DNA of 32,825 bases from an uncultured Oscillospiraceae bacterium (GTDB lineage Bacteria > Bacillota > Clostridia > Oscillospirales > Acutalibacteraceae). The stretch is taken from assembly GCA_902478605.1 (NCBI GenBank), contig CABSLQ010000036.1, positions 1-32,825 of the forward strand. Direction: 5' to 3'. Of the stretch, positions 8,787-18,086 are shown piece after piece (the stretch's first letter is position 1; each line of letters starts with the position of its first letter). Below the pieces are notes generated by a model. That model was not told the origin of the DNA. It saw nothing but the letters and a program-made list of their open reading frames with translations, and did no database searches. Position numbers and translations under genes: made by a program.

Positions 8787-11342
8787 TCATGCGTCTACCC
8801 GCAGGTAACTTTTGGCTTTCACCACCGCATCGCCGTCATGGTAATCCGAGGTTCCGTAGTTTACATATAAGCACGTCCCGTTTTCATAAGTGACCTTTTT
8901 AACCGTACCGCTCAACGACTCATGCGCTATTATCGCCTGATCGGACAATCCGCTCAGCGCCTGCCGCAAAACGGTATACTGTTCGATGATCCGTTCCTTG
9001 TTTTGCGTATACTGGCTGTTATACAACTCGTCAAAAGAGGTTTGATACAGCTCGTCAAACGGGTTGGCCGTCAGGGTATACCGCAGATCGCTTCCGGTTT
9101 CGATTCGCTGTAAAAGCGCCTTGTCCGGATCGCTTTCCTTATTCATTGTGCCGCCGGAATAGGCAATATGCCCGTGAAGAACCATCTGAACAAAGGGGAC
9201 ATCCTCGTCAAACAGATTGTTCTGGGAAGAGGTCGCCGGCAGTTGATCAATATAAGACAGATAAGGCAAGGCATACAGATTCCCGCCGGTTCCCAAAATG
9301 GCGGCTCCGCTGTCCTTCATGGATCGAAGGAGCGACTGAACCGTATCCATGGCTTCCTGACGGGTGACCGTAGAGCCGGCGCCATAGTCCCCATAAAGGG
9401 TGGAGGTGAGCTGTGATACACCGATCCCGCCGGTCTGTACTGCCTGATCGCATATTTTTTCCCACAGGGACGCAAAACGCATCGGCGACACCAGCTGATA
9501 AGATGTTTCCGACCATGTGCCCGACTGAATGTCTACAAGCGAAAGGTTGACAATGCTGTTGTTCAGCGATCTGGCTGAATTGGACAGCGGGAAATAGCCG
9601 TGCAGGCGCGACGTCCAGGCGGTGGTAAATTCCCAATTGGCAAATACAGACGTGTTCAGCTGTGTGAGACGTTCCAGTAGGGAGGTATATTCCTTTTCTC
9701 CGCCGGCGGCCGAACTGATTTTTGTCGAACCGGGCAGTTGGCAATTGAGCCCCTGCTTGTTCCACCCGCTCAGCAGCAGCGCCACGTTCTCCGTTCCCAA
9801 CAATTCGCCCAGTTCCGCCGCCATATCGCCGGTCTGCGCAAACGTCGTCATCGCATATTCACGAATAACGGGCACCAGACCAGCCGCTTGCTTCCGATAC
9901 GAAACACTGTGGATGACTTCAGCCAGAAGGCGGGGGGAATCCTGTTCGACGGTGTCGCCTAGAACTCCTTGTTCCTCCAGCCGCTGCCGATATACGTTAG
10001 CCATATCGGAATAGGCTGCTTTCTCCGTGGTTTCCGGCAGCAGCACATATTCCGCCGACAGCGTATCCAGTGCCAACTCGGAAGCGAACAAGCTGGTATC
10101 CGTGTTTGTCGACATCTGGTAGACGCCGGTGTCGATGGTCATAAACGCCGGGTACACGCCGGAATACGAGGCCGACTTGTTTATCCGGAATTCGGCCTGC
10201 TGCGCTCCATCCTCCACGATGCACAGAAATCCGCTTCCGTTTTTATACTGGCCGAAAACCGGAAGGGTGCAAATCGCCGGAGCCGTGTCCATCTGCTGCG
10301 TCAAGGCGGCATTCTGCCCATAAACCGGCAGCGACAGCGCCTGTTCTGCCTGGGTGCTTCCGTCCACGCGCACCAGAGCGCCGCTTCCGGACGGGACAAG
10401 CATATAACCGGTTTCCCCCGCGCCGAAACTGTCAAAGTTGGGGAGGAGTTCAATATTTGTCAGAGGATAATCCTGATAAAAAACGGTATCCTGCATATTG
10501 ACGCTGGCGGTAAAGCCGGTTTCTGTCAGGCGGTACTGTACGCGCACCTTGAACGTGCGGGGATTTTCCTGCACCGCATCCTGTCCGGAGCTGTCCGCCA
10601 GCCGATCCTCTTCGGTATAGCCGGCTGCGCGGAAAATCTCGTCCGTGCGCCTCTGCACATTTTTATTGGGAGCGTCGGTCAGGATATACAGGTTCTCCTC
10701 AGCAAGCCTGGGGTACTCGCTCAGCAGATAGTCACGGGTGGCGCCTTCCGCCGTATCTAGGCTATACAGCGTATAGCGCCGCTGTAAATACGCCACGCTT
10801 TCCTCGTCCAGCTTAGAAAACACTTCTTCCATACGCGACTGGGAAATCTGATCCGGATATATATAATCCGATTCCATTTCCCCGAAGATATATTCCACAT
10901 CCACGCCCTGATCTGCAGCAAATACCCGCACCTGCTCTTTATCGACGCAGTGCTCTTGGCTGTACAGGGTCGTCGGCGCATTCCCAGAATAGTATGTTAG
11001 GGTGAGAGAAGAAGCATAGCGGCCGCCTTGGGAAGCTGTGCCGGCAGGGACAGCTTCCCAAACCCGGCCGGTTTCCAGGCTGCGCACCACGATATCCGCG
11101 TTGCTTGTCAGCTCCAGCGAAAAGCGCCCATTCTGCGCAGCCACATAGGAAGAGCCGGACAGCACCATATCCGTAATATCCTCCGCGCCCTCTGAAAATG
11201 CAATCTTACCCTCGGTCATCCCGTAGTTCAAGGTCTTTCCCGATGGCAGACATAAAAAGGCAATCACCAAGGCCGCCAGGACCGCTGCGGATATTCCCCA
11301 TTGTATCAGCTTTTTTACAAGCCTTCGTTTCAAAATTGTCAC
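8787..11342 (-). CDS. DUF5696-type membrane-anchored exported protein
   Basis: The 851-residue protein has a basic N-terminus (LKRRLVKKLIQ) and one membrane segment at about residues 14-31. The rest should lie outside the cell. The overall pattern (YGMTEGKIAF, NADIVVRSLETGRVWEAVP, a large beta-rich N-terminal half, then a barrel-like half with GLNCQLPGS, YFPLSNSARSLN and GGNLYALPYLSYIDQLP) matches the DUF5696 proteins that Firmicutes encode next to sugar ABC transporters; this family name is from memory. The second half resembles a glycoside-hydrolase-like TIM barrel, so a sugar-binding or enzymatic role is possible, but no catalytic pair is assigned. The start is GTG, with AAAGGG only three bases away, so a TTG three codons downstream is also possible. 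Its constant neighbours here are the NHL-TPR-Yip1 gene and permeases. Confidence 0.65.
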   Translation of the reverse strand: MTILKRRLVKKLIQWGISAAVLAALVIAFLCLPSGKTLNYGMTEGKIAFSEGAEDITDMVLSGSSYVAAQNGRFSLELTSNADIVVRSLETGRVWEAVPAGTASQGGRYASSLTLTYYSGNAPTTLYSQEHCVDKEQVRVFAADQGVDVEYIFGEMESDYIYPDQISQSRMEEVFSKLDEESVAYLQRRYTLYSLDTAEGATRDYLLSEYPRLAEENLYILTDAPNKNVQRRTDEIFRAAGYTEEDRLADSSGQDAVQENPRTFKVRVQYRLTETGFTASVNMQDTVFYQDYPLTNIELLPNFDSFGAGETGYMLVPSGSGALVRVDGSTQAEQALSLPVYGQNAALTQQMDTAPAICTLPVFGQYKNGSGFLCIVEDGAQQAEFRINKSASYSGVYPAFMTIDTGVYQMSTNTDTSLFASELALDTLSAEYVLLPETTEKAAYSDMANVYRQRLEEQGVLGDTVEQDSPRLLAEVIHSVSYRKQAAGLVPVIREYAMTTFAQTGDMAAELGELLGTENVALLLSGWNKQGLNCQLPGSTKISSAAGGEKEYTSLLERLTQLNTSVFANWEFTTAWTSRLHGYFPLSNSARSLNNSIVNLSLVDIQSGTWSETSYQLVSPMRFASLWEKICDQAVQTGGIGVSQLTSTLYGDYGAGSTVTRQEAMDTVQSLLRSMKDSGAAILGTGGNLYALPYLSYIDQLPATSSQNNLFDEDVPFVQMVLHGHIAYSGGTMNKESDPDKALLQRIETGSDLRYTLTANPFDELYQTSFDELYNSQYTQNKERIIEQYTVLRQALSGLSDQAIIAHESLSGTVKKVTYENGTCLYVNYGTSDYHDGDAVVKAKSYLRVDA

Positions 11343-11391
11343 GCCCTTTCGATACGCTTGACCAGCGGTTGAAGCTCACCGCCTCCGAGCG

Positions 11392-13512
11392 TCATGTCCG
11401 CATCCGGATCTCTTCATAAAGATTTTGCACAAAGCCGGTCATCTGCTGCAGAATGGTCATGCCCAGCAACAGCAGGAAAAGAATCACGGCAATAGCGACG
11501 ATCGTCACGAGGATGGCGGCCAAAGTCTTTTTAGGCGTATACTGATGAACCGTCAGTGTTCCTGAAAACAGGAGAAACGCCACCCAAATGTATAACAGCA
11601 TCTGCAAAATCGTATATATGGCCGCTTCGTCTGTGGTAATGATATGGCTCAGCAAAATTAAAACCGGCTGGCCGAACAACAGGGGAGTCAGCGAATAGCA
11701 GGTATACATATAAATGTTGGCCATACTGCCGGAACCGTTCATCAGGGTAGTCATCGACCAGCTCGCCACACACCATAAGGCCACCGGCACCAAAATGCCA
11801 AGGCACCCCTGCACCAAAAGATTCTCGCCCAGATGGCTTCCGGCCACGATATATCCCGTGCCGGCCATGCTCACCAGGTTAATCAATGTCACCAAAGCCA
11901 GAATGATGGTCGCAGCCTTGAGACTTCCGCGTTTTTCGAAGCTCATATCCCAAAAGCCGTCGAACGGATGCCGCATAATATAGGCGCCGTAACGCACGCC
12001 AGCCATTGTCTGAGACAGCGGCGACGGAGCGGCAGCGGCTTTAGCCGGCCGCTTTTTTCTCCATTTTTGGAGCAGCACCACGCCAACGCATAAAACCGCC
12101 AGCCCAAGGATTACCCAACCGATGATATTGCCTAAGCCCTCCTGCCGGTAAAGCCGGAATGCCTTGGAGTAGTATTCTTGGCTGTCTGCCAGCCGGAACC
12201 AGCTCATGGCCTCGGTATAATCCTTGCTGCGCATACACTCCCGGCCCTTCGCCATATAGGCCAGACTGCTGGTGGAATGCTGCTCCAGTACAGCATCCCA
12301 GTGGAGCGCCGCCTGCTCGTAATTGCCTTCCTTTTCTTCAATAACCGCTTGATTCAGCGCCACGGCATAAGCCGTAGGCGCAAAGATTTTCACACAAGCA
12401 TTGCCCTGATCAACAACCGCAATTTTTTCGCCCCAGTAGCACAGAGCCACTGGATTTTGCAGTCCGGAGGCCGTTTCGTTGTTTTCGCCGAAGACATACA
12501 GCAAATCCCCATCGCTGCTGTACGTAAAGACACGCGAACGTGTGCTGTCCAGCGCACTGTACAGGCCGTCGTCCTGCACGGCGATATCGATAAAACGGGA
12601 GGCGTTTCCCTCACGGGACGCCGTAACCGGAAATTCGACATCACCGGCCGGCGGTAGCGATCCGGTACGCAGAAGTACATCCTTGCCCTTGGAGTTCAGC
12701 CGCCGGATGGGTGCCAGCTGCGTATCCCCGCTCTCTATAAAACTCAGCATATCGCTGTCGGTGTTGGTCGCCACCGTCGTATAAATAAAGCCGGCTTCGT
12801 CGATATCCATGCTGCTGTATTCGGTGGGAACAAACAGTAGCATACGCGCCCGTTGCTCCTTGGTAGACACCATACGCCACAATCGCTCGGTTATACTGGG
12901 ATTCACGGGAACCGAGCCGAAAAACCCTAAAAATTCTCCCTGCATATTGAGCTGGTAGATGCCGTTCGTTTCGTCGCGTGCCAGCACGTACAGCCTTTCC
13001 GCCGCATCCACCACAACGCGGATGGGGGCATACTCTACCTCGGACATGGTTTTAGCCGGATCCGGCGCTGGAACAATCGCCTGCACCGTTCCCTGTGAAT
13101 CCATTTTCACAATACGGGCGTTGCCGGTATCCGCTATATACAGCATACCGGAGCGGGATACAAAAAAGCCCTCCGGCTGGGACAAGCCGGCGTCGGCGCC
13201 TAAAACGGCGGACAAGTTTCCCTGCTCATCCACCACAATGACGCGGTTTCCCTGCTGATCGAGCAGAAACAGCCTGCCGTCATAGGAGGCCGCATCCGCA
13301 ATAGATCCTGTACCTTCTACACCCAGATCCGGTAAAGTTAGCTCTTCTTCCATCGCATACGCTTCCGGGGCGCTTATCCTAGTACCGTCGGTAAAGTAGT
13401 TGTAAGACGGCGAATCTGGGAAATTGAAGGCGGATGCGCTGAGTGTTCCGGCCAGCATGAGGGCCAGGGATAACCATATAAGCCGTATCGCTCGATTATT
13501 TTTCCATTTCAT
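11392..13512 (-). CDS. NHL beta-propeller / TPR / Yip1 membrane protein
   Basis: The 706-residue protein joins three parts. After a signal-like segment (residues 9-28) comes an NHL-type six-bladed propeller at about 65-380, with repeats such as LFLLDQQGNRVIVVDEQGN and MLYIADTGNARIVKMDSQG. A short TPR-like helical stretch follows (386-450, with YEQAALHWDAVLEQ). A membrane helix at 462-481 leads into a basic cytoplasmic linker and a C-terminal Yip1-like domain (about 530-690) with some five membrane helices. The propeller and TPR part should face outward. It sits between the second permease pair and the DUF5696 gene. Such proteins occur with DUF5696 and sugar importers in other Firmicutes, which suggests an accessory role in glycan capture or transporter organisation; no biochemical function is established. 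The ATG follows AGAGGG. Confidence 0.72.
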   Translation of the reverse strand: MKWKNNRAIRLIWLSLALMLAGTLSASAFNFPDSPSYNYFTDGTRISAPEAYAMEEELTLPDLGVEGTGSIADAASYDGRLFLLDQQGNRVIVVDEQGNLSAVLGADAGLSQPEGFFVSRSGMLYIADTGNARIVKMDSQGTVQAIVPAPDPAKTMSEVEYAPIRVVVDAAERLYVLARDETNGIYQLNMQGEFLGFFGSVPVNPSITERLWRMVSTKEQRARMLLFVPTEYSSMDIDEAGFIYTTVATNTDSDMLSFIESGDTQLAPIRRLNSKGKDVLLRTGSLPPAGDVEFPVTASREGNASRFIDIAVQDDGLYSALDSTRSRVFTYSSDGDLLYVFGENNETASGLQNPVALCYWGEKIAVVDQGNACVKIFAPTAYAVALNQAVIEEKEGNYEQAALHWDAVLEQHSTSSLAYMAKGRECMRSKDYTEAMSWFRLADSQEYYSKAFRLYRQEGLGNIIGWVILGLAVLCVGVVLLQKWRKKRPAKAAAAPSPLSQTMAGVRYGAYIMRHPFDGFWDMSFEKRGSLKAATIILALVTLINLVSMAGTGYIVAGSHLGENLLVQGCLGILVPVALWCVASWSMTTLMNGSGSMANIYMYTCYSLTPLLFGQPVLILLSHIITTDEAAIYTILQMLLYIWVAFLLFSGTLTVHQYTPKKTLAAILVTIVAIAVILFLLLLGMTILQQMTGFVQNLYEEIRMRT

Positions 13513-13525
13513 CCGTCGTACCCTC

Positions 13526-14386
13526 TTAATCTTTCATGCCAGATGTGGCCATTGTTTGCAGCACATTGGACTGTGCCAGCAAAAACACAATAACAGGCGG
13601 CAGAACCAGTATAAACGCAATGGCGGCTGAGGCTCCTGTGCGGGCGATGCCGCCGGCTACTATGTTGTTGAGCGCCGTGGGCAGCGTCTTCAGCTTTTCG
13701 TCGAAAATCATCACGCCGCCCGTTGTGTTCCACATTCCCGTAAAAGAAAAAATGATCAGCGTCATCCACGCCGGCCGTACCAGGGGCAGGCAGATCGAAA
13801 AGAAAATCCGATTTTCGCCGGCTCCATCCAGGCGCGCCGCCTCCAACAGGGTGTACGGCACCATCTGATCCATAAACTGCTTCATCAGGAACAAGCCGAG
13901 TGAACTGGGGATGAGGGGGAGGATCAGCGCCCACACGGTATTCACCATATGCAGCTTAGTCATGATGATATAGTTCGGAATCGTGGTCACGACTGTTGAA
14001 AACAGCAGGGACAGAACCACAATCTGAAACAGCACTTTGCTCCCCGGAAATTTGAATTTGGACAGCACATAGGCCGCCATAGAGGAAAAGAGCACGTTAC
14101 AGACGGTGCCGATGACCGTTACAAACAAAGAATTGAACACATACCGGGAGAACGGTAGCCACGAATCCCCTAAAAGGGAGGACAAGTCTTGGAAATTCGC
14201 TATGGTTGGCCGTTCCGGGAAAAACTTGGGAGGAAACAAAAAGAGCTCGTTCATTGGCTTGAAGGCGCTGGATACCAAAAACACCAAAGGAAGCGCCATG
14301 AATAACGCGATCGGCAGCAGGAAAAGAAAATTGCCTATATGGGACCATACGCTGCGGGAGGAAGCTCTCCCTACCGAATGCTTCAT
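13526..14386 (-). CDS. Sugar ABC transporter permease (MalG/UgpE-like)
   Basis: The 286-residue protein has six predicted membrane helices. The permease signature that contacts the ATPase is present in the cytoplasmic loop (LLEAARLDGAGENRIFFSI, about residues 190-210), followed by CLPLVRP. The type is the carbohydrate CUT1 permease 'C/G' subunit. It starts 12 bp after the preceding permease with a strong AAGGAGGAG site and should pair with it as a heterodimer. The binding partner is probably the 927-residue protein upstream. No ATPase gene is present, so it is expected to use a shared MsmK-type ATPase encoded elsewhere (known for CUT1 systems of Firmicutes; inferred here). Confidence 0.9.
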   Translation of the reverse strand: MKHSVGRASSRSVWSHIGNFLFLLPIALFMALPLVFLVSSAFKPMNELFLFPPKFFPERPTIANFQDLSSLLGDSWLPFSRYVFNSLFVTVIGTVCNVLFSSMAAYVLSKFKFPGSKVLFQIVVLSLLFSTVVTTIPNYIIMTKLHMVNTVWALILPLIPSSLGLFLMKQFMDQMVPYTLLEAARLDGAGENRIFFSICLPLVRPAWMTLIIFSFTGMWNTTGGVMIFDEKLKTLPTALNNIVAGGIARTGASAAIAFILVLPPVIVFLLAQSNVLQTMATSGMKD

Positions 14387-14398
14387 GTTGTCTCCTCC

Positions 14399-15292
14399 TT
14401 ATCTGCCTACGCTGTTCAGCAGGCGCTTAATCAGCTCGTTCAGCAGAACCATCACGGCAAACAGTATGGTTGCGATCGCGCAGGCATAGCCGAATTCATA
14501 CCGCGTCGTGGCATAATCCTGCATATGGTTGACCATGGTGTGTACCGCATAATCGGTACTGGGATTGCCGCAAAGCTGCTGCCCAACCGTACCGACCGTA
14601 AAGGCTCCGGTAATAGACATAACCGCGCCAAACAAAAGCTGAGGTTTCAGCTGGGGAAGGGTGATATACCACAGTTCCTGCCAGCGGTTCCGAATCCCGT
14701 CAATGGCGCCCGCTTCGTACAGGGCCTCGTCCATCCCTTGCAGCCCCGCCACAAAAGAGAGGAACTGTGTACCCATGCTCGTCCACACTGTTACGATGAT
14801 TACAACGGCCATCATGTACGCCGTATCTCTTAAAAATTGGATCGGTCCGTTGATCAGGCCAAACTGCAATAGCACCGAGTTGATATAGCCGAACTGATCG
14901 CCGGAAAACAGCAGTTGCCAGATGACAAAAGCGTTGCCCGAGATCGAGGGAACGTAAATCAAAAACACCATAACCGTGCGCAGCTTGGATGGCAGTTCAT
15001 TGAGCAGCCACGCCAGCAACAGCGAACCTATGTAAGAAACCGGGCCGACAACCAGCGCCATAGTCAGCGTGTTGACGACGGACTTGATAAATATATTGTC
15101 CCCCGACAGGAGAACGGAATAGTTATCCAGCCATACAAAGTCCGGGGTTTGCAGCATATTGAAGTCCGTGAAGCTCAGCACAATGGCCACCACCACCGGC
15201 GCGATCACAAACAGTGCAAACAGCGAGAAAAAGGGCAGCAGATAGATGTAGCAAAACCCATGCTTTTTTAAGGTGCGGAAGGCCCCTTTCAT
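14399..15292 (-). CDS. Sugar ABC transporter permease (MalF/UgpA-like)
   Basis: The 297-residue protein has a basic N-terminus (LKKHGFCYIYLLPFF) and six predicted helices. Its ATPase-contact loop reads LYEAGAIDGIRNRWQELWYI, then TLPQLKP. This is the first-permease type of CUT1 carbohydrate importers. The ATG overlaps the stop of the 927-residue binding protein (ATGA, 15289-15292), so the two are translationally coupled. The 12-bp gap to the second permease completes a tight binding protein-permease-permease set. Confidence 0.92.
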   Translation of the reverse strand: MKGAFRTLKKHGFCYIYLLPFFSLFALFVIAPVVVAIVLSFTDFNMLQTPDFVWLDNYSVLLSGDNIFIKSVVNTLTMALVVGPVSYIGSLLLAWLLNELPSKLRTVMVFLIYVPSISGNAFVIWQLLFSGDQFGYINSVLLQFGLINGPIQFLRDTAYMMAVVIIVTVWTSMGTQFLSFVAGLQGMDEALYEAGAIDGIRNRWQELWYITLPQLKPQLLFGAVMSITGAFTVGTVGQQLCGNPSTDYAVHTMVNHMQDYATTRYEFGYACAIATILFAVMVLLNELIKRLLNSVGR

Positions 15293-18072
15293 TCTCCATT
15301 CACATCCAATCCAAATTCCAAACGTTTGCGCGTGATTTCTGCGTCGATAATTTCGGTGTATTCCAGCACGGTATCCCGCAGATTCGCGTTGCGGTCAATG
15401 ACCGCTCGGAATATATTGTCGATATGCCGGGATAAAAAGTAACCGCCCGGCACCTGCTTGACGGACAATGCCGTTTCCCGCTGCTCCTGCAGGGCCTCCA
15501 GGGTCGCTTCTGTCCAGGGAAGCTGCTCGAAAGCTTCCAGGTTTGCCGTGGCAAAACGCGCCGACGTACCCATACGGTTTTCAATAGCGGTGGCAAAGGC
15601 CAGCTGCTCCGGGGCATCCGTCCACCATTTCAGGAATTCCCAGCTTTGCTCGGGATGATTTGTATCGGCCAGGATAATTGCGGAAGTCACCGTACTGACG
15701 CTGTTATGCACAATGGTGCCGTCCGCCTGCTTCGTACCCGGCACCGGGTGCATACTCCACAGACCGCGGATTTCCGGTGCGGATACCTCCAGGGTGTTGT
15801 ATGTGCTGAAATCCACGATCCCCACTGGCATATCGCCGGTGCGGAATCGGTTGACAAAATTGTATTCTTTGGACAGGTCGTATTCTCTGTACAAGGAAAT
15901 CCATTTTTCAAAGGCGTTCATAGCGGCGCCGGTATCCAGGGCCGTCGATTTTCCATCATCCTCATAAAAATCTGGTTGTTCCTGAAACAGCAGCAGCGCA
16001 TAGCTGGAAACATCCTGATTACTGGGAATAGGATAGGCAAAATCCATATTGTTCAGCTGGAGGATGGTCAGCATATTATAGACGTCGTCCCATGTCTGCG
16101 GTACCTCAAGGCCCAGTTCCTGCAACAAATCATCCCGCGTAAACATCATCAGGAAATTGTGCGTAATCGGCAGTGCATAGACACCGCCGTTGTGTTCAAA
16201 TGGGACAATGGCCTCTTTGGAAAACCGTTGCGCTACGATTTCATAATCCGGAAAGGCGGACAAATCCATAACCGCTTCCCGCAGAGCTAAGTTCACCGGC
16301 TCCACTCCATTGGCAAAAAGGAACACGTCCGGGGCGATGTCGGCGGCGATCGCTTCAATCAACCCGCCCGTAATCAGCTTAAGATCGACCGGAATGCCGT
16401 GGTTCGCTGTAAAGTCGCTGTCGATCTGCTCCTTTAGGATTTGGTATTGATCCCGTCCCTGAAGGATCCAGACCTCAATGGATTCCTCTCCCTGATTCAG
16501 ATCGCCGACTACGCCGTAGTCCTCATAAAAGGACTGGAGAAACTGCCGTATATGAAACCAAATCGTTTGAAAGAAAGAGGCGTGCGGCGCTTGGTGTTCC
16601 GTTCCGGCGGGAACCAGCTCCAGATAATCCAAGCTCAACGGCTGCGACTGCCGATCCTGTATCCACTGGCTCATTGCCGTGACATTGCTCAGATAGAGAG
16701 ACAGGTTGGCGGGAATGTTTTCCGGATATTTGATAAACTGCTCCAGCTGCCACATGATTTTTGTAAGCGAGGCGGCATCTTCTCCGCTGTTCTCGTCGCC
16801 GTATAATTCCTCAGACAATTCTGTCAGAATCGTGAGCTGCTCCTTCATATCTTCGATAACATCCGGCAGGTACTTCTCGATTTGATAGTCCCGGTATTCG
16901 TCCGGAGTGGAGCCCGTCAGGCTGATGATGCGGCGATAGATCGTGTTGAGCGCATACAAGGAATCCTCCGCAGTATGCAGCGCCGTAGAAATTTCACCGT
17001 AGCTCACTTCCAGCGTCAGCGTATGGCTGCCTGCTTCCAGATACACGAGATAGGGATTTCCGTCTGCATCCGCCGGTTGCAGCACATTCCAGCCGTTCTT
17101 ATAAGGAAATGTGAGATATTTCAGCCCTTCCGGCGGCACCTTACCGTCGATGAGCAGTCGCCGCACCGAAGATTTTCCGCTGGAAAAATTCTGTTTATAG
17201 CGCAGCGCCAGGGAATAATATCCGCTCTTTTCCACCTGCACTTCCCAGGTCACGTTCTGTCCAATCTGAGACCAGCCGGATCCGCCGAGGGCATTCCAGC
17301 ATTGAAGGCCGGTGAAGGAGGGCGTCATATCCGGCGTTGTGCGATCGCACAATTCGACAATCGCGCTGTCGGAGCGCAGCGCGGGGTATTCCGCTTGAAC
17401 GCGGATAGGTTCAGCTTCCGTGCTGCTCGAAGCACCAGACGGCCCTTCGGGATACAGTTCCTCGCCAGGGATCCATTCCAGAGCGTCCAGTTCGATGTCG
17501 CCCTTTTCTGCTGTGATGGTCAAGGTGTTTTCTCCCTCTTCCAAAGCAAACAACAGGGGATCCAGATAATAGCCGGAAGATGCCCGCGCTACGGCCGTCT
17601 GCCATTCCCGGTTCTCCGTAAGCTGTACGGAGTATTGATTCCCTCGTTCGTCTTCCTCGGGAAGCTCTCCCTGCCATTGCCGGTTCAACTGAATTCCGGA
17701 GGCTTCGCTGAAGGGAAGCCCGCCGTTCAATTCCACGCGGAATTCCCCGTTGCGTCCGTCCCCTTCCTCCAGTCGGTAGGTTAGACGCAGCGCCGCCAGC
17801 CCTTTTGGAGCGGAGAAATGTACAGTGTACGACGTTCCCGCGGGGATACGTGTATGTATTTCCACAGGGATGCTTTCCTGGATGAGCGGCCAGGCGTCAT
17901 GTTCCGTCAAATACCCGTCGTATGTTTTTTCGGAGGAAACCGCTTCGGCCGCTTCGACATTTTCCTGTACAACCGGGTTCTGTACCGGATCCTGTGCATA
18001 GGCGGTGATTCCGGTCGCGGTCAGCATAAAAGCTGCCGCGCACAGGCCGGCTGCCGTTTTCCTGACTTTCAT
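15289..18072 (-). CDS. Solute-binding protein with N-terminal sugar-binding-like domains
   Basis: The 927-residue protein has a Sec signal peptide ending near AYA-QDP (residue 26), with no lipobox at the cleavage site. Two beta-sandwich, CBM-like regions follow: about 50-200 (TSYTVHFSAPKGLAALRLTY) and about 222-370 (ENVTWEVQV-like pattern, SGYYSLALRYKQNFSSGK, AGSHTLTLEVSYGE). Next comes a helical region (about 380-515). Residues about 530-915 form an ABC extracellular solute-binding domain with IEVWILQGRDQYQ, PDVFLFANG, VPQTWDDVYNM and WEFLKWWTDAPEQ. At about twice the usual size (400-550 residues), it probably captures longer glycan fragments and hands them to the coupled permeases. The missing lipid anchor is unusual in a Gram-positive; the protein may stay bound through an uncleaved signal, glycan contacts or the permeases. 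Confidence 0.85.
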   Translation of the reverse strand: MKVRKTAAGLCAAAFMLTATGITAYAQDPVQNPVVQENVEAAEAVSSEKTYDGYLTEHDAWPLIQESIPVEIHTRIPAGTSYTVHFSAPKGLAALRLTYRLEEGDGRNGEFRVELNGGLPFSEASGIQLNRQWQGELPEEDERGNQYSVQLTENREWQTAVARASSGYYLDPLLFALEEGENTLTITAEKGDIELDALEWIPGEELYPEGPSGASSSTEAEPIRVQAEYPALRSDSAIVELCDRTTPDMTPSFTGLQCWNALGGSGWSQIGQNVTWEVQVEKSGYYSLALRYKQNFSSGKSSVRRLLIDGKVPPEGLKYLTFPYKNGWNVLQPADADGNPYLVYLEAGSHTLTLEVSYGEISTALHTAEDSLYALNTIYRRIISLTGSTPDEYRDYQIEKYLPDVIEDMKEQLTILTELSEELYGDENSGEDAASLTKIMWQLEQFIKYPENIPANLSLYLSNVTAMSQWIQDRQSQPLSLDYLELVPAGTEHQAPHASFFQTIWFHIRQFLQSFYEDYGVVGDLNQGEESIEVWILQGRDQYQILKEQIDSDFTANHGIPVDLKLITGGLIEAIAADIAPDVFLFANGVEPVNLALREAVMDLSAFPDYEIVAQRFSKEAIVPFEHNGGVYALPITHNFLMMFTRDDLLQELGLEVPQTWDDVYNMLTILQLNNMDFAYPIPSNQDVSSYALLLFQEQPDFYEDDGKSTALDTGAAMNAFEKWISLYREYDLSKEYNFVNRFRTGDMPVGIVDFSTYNTLEVSAPEIRGLWSMHPVPGTKQADGTIVHNSVSTVTSAIILADTNHPEQSWEFLKWWTDAPEQLAFATAIENRMGTSARFATANLEAFEQLPWTEATLEALQEQRETALSVKQVPGGYFLSRHIDNIFRAVIDRNANLRDTVLEYTEIIDAEITRKRLEFGLDVNGE

Positions 18073-18086
18073 GTCACTTTTCCTCC

